64,000 bases of DNA, from NCBI GenBank assembly GCA_000697475.1, contig JNEU01000976.1, positions 1 through 64,000 of the forward strand. The letters are read 5' to 3'. A program made the translations under genes and the position numbers. This document shows, piece after piece, positions 55,247 to 64,000 of the stretch. Each line of letters starts with the position of its first letter. Position 1 is the first letter of the stretch. Below the pieces are notes generated by a model that was not told the DNA's origin, made no database searches, and saw only the letters and a program-made list of their open reading frames with translations. This DNA comes from Lichtheimia corymbifera B2541. Its lineage: Eukaryota; Mucoromycota; Mucoromycetes; Mucorales; Lichtheimiaceae.

Positions 55247-57729
55247 ATGCCTCCTAATCCGGATCTCCCTGTTAAGCCTCTTGGTCGCCGTTTCTCTCAA
55301 TACTATGTGCCGATCCCTGTATATATCGGTATAGACGTAGAACCTGACCTTGAGCATGGAAAATGCGGATATGCCATTTCGGTACACGATGGCTCATATA
55401 CAACCGATTACTACTCTGGCACATTTGAAATCGAATGCAAGGGTAAATGTAAGGATGATTGTATGTTTGATGGTGTAAACAAGCTACTCGAGGTGGTGCG
55501 TGTATTTGCAATGGCTCAGCACTACAAGATCCAAATTATCGCCATTTCTCGAAGTCTCAGCGAAGCTATCTACCATGCACAGCCAGCTGAAGGCCCTAGT
55601 GCAGCAAGCATGTTTTGGCGTGAACTCGATGCCATTCCTTTTCACGTAGCTACGAATGCTGAAAGCTCAGATGAAAGGGCTTCTGCAGCTGTGCGTAAAG
55701 CTGTCATGTGGTAAGAATCATTTTTTGGGGCTGTTTATGCATCATGTCTCTCTAACTCTCTAATAAAAATGATGATTTAGGCTATCACCACAGTATCCTG
55801 GCAACTTGCCACGTGTCTCCGTTGGATACCGCCATGAAGTTGAAGGTATGTGAATACGAAATTGTCATTGCATTCATTATCTTATGTGCGTTATCAGTTG
55901 ATTTCAATGGATTGATTCGATTGGTTGATCTTATCGATTATAAGAGAACGGTTTGCAGTGACACATGGCGTGTAATAATGGATATGGTTACCCAGTACAA
56001 GGATCGCAAGCTGCGACTCGCATTCTTTAACTCAACTCCTCAAGGCGGCGGAGGTAAAGTGGCCTACATGCAATTGCATTATAATCATGCTCACGTCAGC
56101 TTTCAAAACAAATAGTGGCGTTGATGCGTCATGCTCTCCTTCGACTTTATCGCTTATTGGGTGTGGAGGTTCATTGTAAGTCAAATCATAGATCTATAAA
56201 TACCTACTACCATGTATGACTAATTTGTCAATAACAAGGGTATGTGGCGCGCCCCAAACCAGAGGTGTTTGACATTACCAAAAGAAAATTCCACAATGTG
56301 CTGCAAGGCGTCGCTCCACCTGATGTTCGGCTCAATGACAGGGACAAGCAAATATTTATCGATTGGTCAGATGATAATGCGGAACGTTTCTGGCTCAAGC
56401 CGGGTGGCCCTATTGGGAATTCCGATGTCATTGTTATTGATGATCCACAATGTAAGTGATGATCCCTTTTTATGCTAAAATGCTAAACCCACCCCTCCCT
56501 ATTTAGTGGTTGGCGTGATCCCGCATATCAAAAAGCATGCACCAAAGACACGCATTATTTTCAGATCTCATATTGAGATGCGTGCAGATCTCATCCGAAA
56601 GTTCCCTGATGGCCCACAAGCCGAAACTTGGAAGTAAGCATCTTTATATTGTCAATGAGGGCAATAATGGCTGACAATGACATTGTGCGATAGCTTTATA
56701 TGGCAGTTTATTCAGCAAGCAGATCTATTTGTCTCACATCCCATGGAGAATTTTGTCCCTGATGTTGTGCCACGCCGAGATGTGGTTCAAATGCCTGCCA
56801 CCACAGATGCCTTGGATGGTCTTAATAAGCGTATTGACGCTTGGTCAACAGAGTACTATCAATCTGTGTTCAATCGTTGCTGCATGGATCAAGGATCCAA
56901 TGAAGTTGATTGGAGCCGGCCTTATATTGTTCAAGTAGCACGCTTTGATCCATCAAAGGGTATACCAGATGTGCTTGAATCCTATCGCTTATTACGCCAA
57001 AAACTCGCTGATGCTGGTGTTGATGAATATGACGCTCCTCAGCTTGTTATTTGTAAGTCATACTACTAGGGGGATGTTGTCGTGGATATTAAACTTTTTC
57101 TTATTACAGGTGGTCACGGCAGTATTGATGATCCTGATGGCACCGTGATCTACGAGGACACTTACCGAATCCTTCACAAGGCCGATTTTACGGACATTTG
57201 TCCTGATATCATTGTTGCACGTTTACCACCATCCGATCAATTATTGGATATGGTTTTAAGCAATGCCAAGGTTGCACTACAATTATCTCACCGTGAAGGA
57301 TTTGAAGTCAAGGTCACCGAGGCATTGCATAAGGGCATCCCTATAGTTGCATACGAAGCGGGTGGTATCCCCTTACAGATTGTCAAGGACCATGATGGAT
57401 TCTTGCTTCCTATCGGTGATGTGGAAGGTGTAGCCGACCGTATGTTCCAACTCGTCACCAATCCACAGCTGCATCGTGATATGAGCAATCAGGCGAAGGC
57501 ACTGGTCACTGAAGAATTCTTTACCGTGTGGAATGCCATTGGCTGGTTGCACTTGTGCCTCGAACTTACCAACGAGGTGGGCCTTGATGGAGAAAGCAAA
57601 GGCATGGCTGATGAAGAAGGTACCCTTAAACGTAACTCTGGTCTCGGTAATAACGTAAAGGTCTCAGACCACTGGCGAAAGAAATACAATTATGCCCCTT
57701 CCACCACCACTGCACCCCCACGTGTTTAA
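55247..57729 (+). CDS. ccg-9: Trehalose phosphorylase/synthase (Ccg-9 type, GT4)
   Basis: Eight exons (55247-55710, 55781-55845, 55898-56053, 56116-56175, 56239-56451, 56507-56633, 56694-57052, 57110-57729) give 687 residues. It matches the retaining fungal trehalose phosphorylase family: an N-terminal extension with IPVYIGIDVE, then a GT-B core with PHIKKHAPKTRIIFRSHIEM, QVARFDPSKGIPDVL and, near the end, SHREGFEVKVTEAL (the GT4 E-x7-E motif) and YEAGGIPLQIV. It converts trehalose plus phosphate to glucose-1-phosphate plus glucose and back, in the cytosol. The Neurospora homologue is clock-controlled and affects conidiation. The C-terminal Thr/Pro tail is not conserved-looking. The symbol is by homology only. 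Confidence 0.9.
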
Positions 57730-57959
57730 ATACTACACATAACTCTGTATACTAGAAAAAAAGGTTTACTAGAAAATAAATGGAGGGATGATATCGTATC
57801 GAGATTTTCATGCAAATGCAAGAGGGTCAATGTTACACGAAAACCCATCTTCTGGAAGCATGCATGTCCTTTGGGAAATTAAATCCAGACGTGCACAGAC
57901 CATTTCCTTGTTCGATGTACCTTCCACAACTCAAAACTACATATTAAGGCGTCTTTAAA

Positions 57960-59880
57960 ACGATTGCATGTATCCATGGCAACGACCATCACGTGGCGCG
58001 TAAACATGGATCAGCAGTGAAGAGTGTGACGTTGTCTACGCGCTTAAAATGAAACAGCGTTTGTGCAGCTGAGGCAGCCGTTGATCTCAACCAAAGCCAA
58101 CCCGTGTTTCCTCCTGATCTGAAGACCAGTGTCAATGTTGACCACTTGTGGGAGATTGCTACAACTACCATGTTTCACTTGGCTGCTTCCATTGCAGTAA
58201 CAGGCTCTTTATTTTTGACATCGTTTGCTTTTGGCATCTCAAGAGGTATGTTGGGTGTGCTCTATCTCTTTTCTCATTCACTCATTGACTACTTTAGAAT
58301 TGACCAAGACTTGACAAGGTTGGCAATGGGAATTGCGTGTTATGGGATCTGCCACCTTGGTCTTGTACTGTTTCCAAGATACTCCCTCGCCTCAGTATGT
58401 TCTAGTATCCTCAGTGCCACGATGCACGTGTTGCTATGGATTCACGTCGTCGGTGCGATGCAAATGATTGCAAACTTGGCTGCAAGCTGGGCCATTGAAG
58501 AGGGAATGGATGCGTATCGATACAATCGTTTCATATGGTGGACTCATAAGGACAGTCGATGTGCAAGTTTTTCGTGGCCAAACAACAAGCGACTTTGTCT
58601 TAGCTTGTCAAAGAAAGTTATACCTGTGGTTCTACACTTGTACCCAAAACTCTCTCACACATTTGCGCTTGGTGGATGAGATGTACACTTGGCATTCTTT
58701 TTCTCTTCACTGGTGTTTCATCTCTCCCCCCCCACACCTTCAGGTGGCATCGATTCCATGTCCTCGTTGTTGTCTATATAGGATTGTTAGGTATGTGGAG
58801 AAGGGGATATATGTGATGGCGCTCCTGACGCAATGCACTGACCATTCCTCTAGAGGGTTACAGCTTCCTTTCTTTGGCACATACAAGCCGTCAAGTCATT
58901 GGGAAAATGGTGGATATCATTCGCCTTATTCATCCTTGGTATCGGGTTAGCTGTCCTTGGTTTATTATGACTGTAACAAGACGACGCAAACGATAACGAG
59001 GATAACGACTGCGGCAAAGTAGCTAGGAGCATCGTTACTTGGTTTAGTGCTTTCATGCTTGTGGATTATAGCTTAGATGGAATAAAGGTGGTTCTGTTAT
59101 GGTCTTGTAAGAAATAGATGATTATTCTGATACAATAAAGAGTGGGTTAATCTTAAGGTGATCCTCCATCCGATTTTCTGGACGAGTGACCGAAAAATAT
59201 TATATGTATTACGATGGCGCAAGATCGGCTCATGGAGAATCACGTGCCTTCACCACAATTGGATTTGAGCGAACCGCAGTTGAAAGGTGAGAGCTGTTGT
59301 CAAAGAGCGGTAGTCACCCAACACATAAGCAATTTGATAGAATATGATAGAATAGAATAGAAACAAGGCTCGACTCTTGTCCCCCAGTAGGAGTGGTCAT
59401 GCTGGAGATGGATTGGAGAGCCAGGGGGGTGATTTGTCTCAATCCCAGATTAGGAAACACCTACAACGTACATCCTACGGCTCGTTCTGGAGGCTGCTTC
59501 GGTGTTACACTGGAAAGGAATGATTTAGCAAACCGTACAAACAAAATTGTGGTCATTTCGGCTTATGCCACTGTCAACGATGTGTGTAACAACGTGCATA
59601 GTTTGCAAACACGTTAAATTGAGCAACTCCATTTACCTGTGAAGCATAGAGAAACATACAGGCACCTGGGTCTCGAAACTTCATGGATGAGATACACGTC
59701 CTTCATCATATCAGAGTATCACCAAATGCCCGTATACACCATGCGTCTTGTTTATTGACAAGCTGTTTACCAATATGCATGGACCATAGCGGTAGATTAA
59801 GATGGGTAACAAATCGGGAAGCTGTTGTAGCAGAGCTTGATTTTACAACACGAAAACTTCACACAAACTGCATGTAATGT
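57960..59880 (+). repeat. Repeat copy A of a duplicated degenerate gene
   Basis: Colinear with 62,040-63,460 (copy B). Shared landmarks are AAAGCCAAC, ATCGATTCCATG, GTTGTCTATATAGGATTGTT, TGGTTCTGTTATGGTCTTG and GTGACCGAAAAATATTATAT. Copy B lacks about 450 bp present here (58,104-58,558). Both contain stop codons in any continuous frame downstream of 58,680. Confidence 0.8.
58053..58679 (+). pseudogene. Fragment encoding a multi-span membrane protein, start missing
   Basis: A frame open from 58,053 to 58,679 encodes about 200 residues with roughly four hydrophobic segments (around HLAASIAVTGSLFLTSFAF, MLGVLYLFSHSLIDYF, LAMGIACYGICHLGLVLF, LLWIHVVGAMQMIANLAA). There is no ATG at its head, but a possible acceptor (TTTGTGCAG) lies at 58,067, so an upstream exon is conceivable. 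Near 58,560 the family sequence shared with copy B continues in another frame, implying a frameshift or an unrecognised intron. I do not know the family. It is most likely a decaying gene. Confidence 0.4.
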
Positions 59881-60077
59881 ACACATAAGGAAGGAATAAT
59901 CGCATTTTGTTACCCCCAGTGTTGTGCGTCATTATATACACCGTGGTGATGGTAGGGGGCGGTATTCGGGATCGGAACGACTTCGATCAACAGTTACCGA
60001 AAGGGCGGCTGATTGATGGATAAAAACCCCACCTCATGATCCACGTTCACATAGTTTGTATGTTGCTTTACCACAAT

Positions 60078-61029
60078 ATGTCTTCTTCATTTACACCACA
60101 CCATCCCTTGTCTGATACAGCAGAAGTCTATATACCCGGTTACATCAACTCATCCGCTATTGTTCAAGGTCATGACCCCAACTTGCATGCACAGGATGTG
60201 CTGGGAACCGATCAGCTAACAGTTCCACTATGGATGTTACCAACACCAGAAGATTATCCAACAGCCTACGATGTGCCCTATGCGACTCATAATTGCTACA
60301 TACCAGATGGACTTTCAAGCGCTGGCCTCATATCGCAAATGGTATTTTGAGCAATCGCCTTTATTACGAATGATCCTTCTTCTCATTATTATTACGATTA
60401 ACCAGCTACATCCGTACTATGCACAGTGGGTTGGCTTGGGTAATATCCCTCTGGAAACAGCGACAGAAATGACAGCACCCACATCGTTGCTGTCATCATC
60501 ATCACCACCTTCATTGCCACAAGACCGAGTGCATTCTCTACCTACAGTCATACCAGAAGACATTGAACGTTGCATTGTCACTTTCGTCACCCAGCTAGTC
60601 AAGCAAACCTTCACACATCAAGGAGGCCTTGAGAATACCGATCACGTATTCCAAGTGATACGCTGGGCTGTCACCTTTGTTGCCGATGAAGATTTTTTTC
60701 GTGAATACTATTTTAGGCTTACCGTCGACCACCTATATCCTCATTCCACTTGGTTGTATTATAACCCTTTCCCAACAGCAATGGAGATAGCAACACCCAC
60801 ACCATCACTATCAGCTCCATCGCCATCACCACAACCACAGGAGACAATGCACTCCCCAGCCACAGCTAGCGAAGTATCCAGTAACGAAATCTTACAAAGA
60901 GTGGCGTGTGATTATTGCCAACGTACGTTCGCAAGAATGGATTCATTACAGCGTCATCTCAGGAATACTTGTACCTACACCAGGGAGCAACACTCCTCCT
61001 CGGTGCACATCTTTGCAATAGGCAGATGA
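60078..61029 (+). CDS. Small protein with one C-terminal C2HC zinc finger
   Basis: Two exons (60078-60341, 60406-61029) give 295 residues. The intron restores frame between ISQM and LHPYYAQWVG. I took the ATG at 60,078 because a TATA-like ATAAAA lies at about 60,020, too close to the earlier in-frame ATG at 60,036. Most of the protein is Pro/Ser/Thr-rich, with one helical block (about 155-215: IERCIVTFVTQLVKQTF...FFREYYF). It ends in CDYCQRTFARMDSLQRHL-RNTC, i.e. C-x2-C-x12-H-x4-C, a C2HC variant of the C2H2 finger. It could be a small transcription factor. It sits between the two degenerate repeat copies. Confidence 0.65.
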
Positions 61030-62039
61030 TACCATAGTCTATCCCAACCATACCCTATGCCATCATCATCGTTGTATTTTTTTTTTGGTATTGCTCATTA
61101 TGCCTTTTCTTTTGTCATGATTTCTCACCACCACTGACTTGTTATTATGCACACTACTCGTCATCCTATATGGAAGCATCATATGCCTATATGAAGTAAT
61201 GCCGGACACTGAAAACACTGGAATATGATTAGATATCATGTATCATCAATAAAAATTCCACTTGTTGTCCATACAACACCAGTCGCTTTAGCTTATAGGA
61301 ACTGGAGTGTACTATCACATAGCTTATTTCGTTTCCATATGGGGGAAGTGGCGACAGTAGTGTCATTCCTTCAATCATGCAAGAGCAAGTGAAAGGTATG
61401 AGGAAATGACATATGTTGGAAACGTAAACAAAGATGGGTTGATGGATTGGGGACTCATGTGGGTGCAAGTTATAATCTGGCGGCGCATACGTTACAGAGG
61501 ACTAATACAAATATGGTAGATTTAGAGGTGCATGACACCTCTATTTTTTTTCTTCACTGTTGGAATCACACGCACGTCCACACTCAAACCCAAAAACGGC
61601 AATCTTGAATGCAGCACACGATGTATGTGCACTCTGCAATGAGCGCACACCAACATACACATTCAAAAGATGAGAGAGTGCTCTGGTCGCATTGTTGATG
61701 ACTATGGCTACACCAGGTGTACAAACACCCTCCCTCTCCTATTTTTGCTATTCATTCATTGCGTGATATCATTGGAGGGCAATTAGCACTACTAGAAACG
61801 CGAAGGCTTCCAAAGTTCCGGCAATGGTATGCAGTTGTAATCAAATGCCGATGTGCAACCCGATCTTTGGGACCTACAGGACTTCGGCGTTTGCGGTGAG
61901 GTTGGGCGTGCACTGACATGTCGTGTTTCAGATATGAATGGTGGTGAGCCTTTCCCATACTTCAATATTACATACCAGCGTGTCTTAAATTGCGCAGCTA
62001 CATATAGATGGCAGCCTTGAAACAAAGGTTAATAGTGAA
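61030..62039. other. 1 kb gap, no gene seen
   Basis: Simple-sequence and AT-rich DNA with only short frames. A T-rich run lies at 61,077-61,086. Nothing recognisable. Confidence 0.5.
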
Positions 62040-63460
62040 GGGTATAATGTCATTTATGGACGTGTCATAGCAACGCTTGCGTAGCCAAGGCAACTAGTGA
62101 TCTCGACTAAAGCCAACTCATCAATGTGGAAGTTTCAACTATATAACCAAACAAGCGGCTTTGCTTCAGCTTGTCAAAGGGTGTTCTTATTGTGGTTCAC
62201 TTGTACCTAAAGATCTCTTTCTCTCCCATGTAGCTTGGTGGATGGGGTGTACATTTGGCATTCTTTTTTCATCTTCCCTCCCTCTCCCCCCTTCAGGTGC
62301 CATCGATTCCATGGCCTCGTTGTTGTCTATATAGGATTGTTAGGTATGTGGAGTATGGGGCATGTGTAATGGTGCTCCTGACACAAGGCTAACCATTTCT
62401 CTAGAGGATAACAGGATTCCTTTCTTTGGTTCATACAAGCCGTCAAGTCAATGGGAAAGTGATAGCATTGAATATTATTCGTTTTATTCATCCTTGGTAT
62501 CGGGTTATCTGTCCTTGGTTTATGGTGGTTGTAACAAGACGACGCAAACGATGACGACGATCACGACCATGGCGAAATAGCTAGAAGCATCGTTTACTAT
62601 CCATTTGGACTTGGCTAGCTTATTCCTTCCATGCTTGTAGATTATAGCTTAGATGGAGTAAAGGTGGTTCTGTTATGGTCTTGTAAGAAATGGATGACTA
62701 TTTTGATACAATAAAGAGTGGGTTAAGCTTAAGGTGATCCTCCATCGGATTTTAGGACGAGTGACCGAAAAATATTATATCTATTACGATGGCGAAAGAT
62801 CGGCTCATGTGAGTCACGTGCCTTCACCACAATTGAAATTGAGCGAACCACAGCGGCCATTGTCAAGAGCGGTGGTCACACAACGCATAAGCTATAATAG
62901 AATATGATAGAATAGGATAGATTAAACAAGGAGTAAAAGGATTTGACATTGGGTAGGATTTGTCTCGATCCCAGAGTAGGAAACAAAATGGTCGTTGATG
63001 TGCGTCTCGACCCCAGAGAGGAAACAAAATCGTCATTGATGCCCTCGATCTCAGCTTAGGAAACACCTTGTTACACTAGAACGCTTTTATGGTAGCGTTT
63101 GCCCATCCAATCATAGTTGGCTTCTTAACCAAACCAACCCACGCCCATTAAAGTTGTCACCGGTGTATGCCGCTGTCAAGTGCAACGATTTGTGTAACAA
63201 TAACGTGCATGTTTCGAACATGCACATTAAACTGAGCAACTGTATCACGCGTGCAAACACTGATAAACATGCAGACCCCTGGATCTCGATCCTTCGTGGG
63301 CGAGAGACACGCCATTCATCATACCAGAGTCTCAACAAATGCCCGTATACCCCAAACACATAGTTTATTGATATAGGTCTTAAGCCGTTCACCAACGTAC
63401 ATGGACCATAGCTGTAGACTAAGACGGGTAGTTGAAGCACAGTTTGACTTTAGAATATGC
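62040..63460 (+). repeat. Repeat copy B (degenerate gene family member)
   Basis: Colinear with copy A at an offset of about 3.6 kb but lacking the membrane-protein segment and carrying several indels (for example an extra base in ACAGGATTCC versus ACAGCTTCC). It encodes the same LVDYSLDG..KVVLLWSCKK stretch as copies A and C. It ends where the MITE begins. Confidence 0.8.
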
Positions 63461-63477
63461 AAATGACTTGCTCTCCC

Positions 63478-63889
63478 GCAACCAGGAATTTCACGTAATC
63501 CCACCACGTGAGTGAAAATACGTTTTGACAGCTTTTTGGATGAGTGGTTGCAATATCTATGATGTTATACTATGATCATACAAGTAGAGATAATGCAATC
63601 TATTGGAAAGTCTATAAAGGTGCTGTTGAAAATATGTAGATTTAATATTTAGGTAACGGGTGTATCTTTTGTAATCTACATATAAGTGCAAGCTTGCTTG
63701 GGACGTTGCGAGTGCTCATGAATGAACAGCTAAACAAGTCAAAGGTTGGTGAGAGCAAGACTATGGCCTACAAGCTCTTTCATATACAACATAGATATTG
63801 CAACCACCTATCCACAAAGCTGTCAAAGCGTATTTTTCACTCACGTAGTATACTCCGCTTAGTGGTGGGATTATGTGAATTTCTGTTGC
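63478..63889. mobile_element. MITE-like element with ~100-bp terminal inverted repeats
   Basis: The left terminus 63,478-63,575 (GCAACC.GGAATTTCACGTAATCCCACCA...GTGAGTGAAAATACG...TTTTGACAGCTTT...GGTTGCAATATCTATG) is matched in reverse complement by 63,785-63,889. The arms are diverged by small indels. The ~210 bp between them has no coding frame. The element is about 412 bp, non-autonomous, and of unknown superfamily. No clear target duplication is visible. Confidence 0.75.
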
Positions 63890-64000
63890 ATTGACCCTCC
63901 TAAAACACTTGTGTCATATTAATGGGCTCGATGCGATTGCAGGAGCCGGAACTTCGATCTCGGAACAGCTTCCATCAACCGACTCCCATCAACCGATGTC

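Noticed and set aside
58468..58950. 160-codon ORF overlapping the membrane-protein fragment
   Set aside because: It reads through probable intron or decayed sequence and is not maintained in copy B; kept only as part of the degenerate repeat.

Overview
This is a eukaryotic, fungal chromosome segment. Nearly every gene is cut by many short introns (about 50-90 bp, GT...AG, often with a CTAAC-like branch site). The gene set (velvet factor, Rqc2, Slh1, endopolyphosphatase, trehalose phosphorylase, UMTA/LaeA-like methyltransferase) is fungal. High intron density, polyQ tracts, a zinc-knuckle LINE and AT-rich intergenic DNA point to an early-diverging filamentous fungus, most likely Mucoromycota/Mucorales. 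The genus is not resolved, and this placement is inference.

Layout. 0-2.7 kb: a LINE retrotransposon running off the left edge, abutting fragments of a foldback repeat. 2.8-5.5 kb: two tandem, nearly identical genes for small secreted six-cysteine defensin-like peptides. 5.9-15.8 kb: the large ribosome-splitting helicase Slh1/ASCC3, an unknown membrane-anchored protein and ribosomal protein uL13. 16.1-26 kb: three minus-strand genes (coiled-coil protein, velvet-domain regulator, small Pro/Gln-rich protein), with a 3.8 kb gene-free stretch upstream of the velvet gene. 26.2-35.4 kb: Rqc2/NEMF and mitochondrial aconitase, separated by a 2.1 kb gap with a striking cluster of GGGCCA/TGGCCC words. 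35.9-42.5 kb: a repeat island dominated by a ~5.5 kb giant inverted repeat (foldback element). 42.9-57.7 kb: arylsulfatase, SAC2-type phosphoinositide phosphatase, endopolyphosphatase, a probably N-myristoylated methyltransferase, and trehalose phosphorylase. 57.9-64 kb: a second repeat island with two degenerate copies of one gene family, a small zinc-finger gene between them and a ~412 bp MITE at the right end.

Functional links. Slh1 (splits collided ribosomes) and Rqc2 (builds CAT tails on the split 60S) are consecutive steps of ribosome-associated quality control and lie about 13 kb apart. A velvet factor and a LaeA/UMTA-class methyltransferase, types that can cooperate in fungal development, lie about 32 kb apart, so any link is speculative. 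Exon chains for all multi-exon genes were built by hand from splice consensus and protein continuity. Each chain sums to a multiple of three.

The most novel-looking items are the defensin pair, the giant foldback element with sub-repeats and an open 169-codon frame in one arm, a fresh 98-bp perfect palindrome next to it, and the GGGCCA motif cluster upstream of aconitase.
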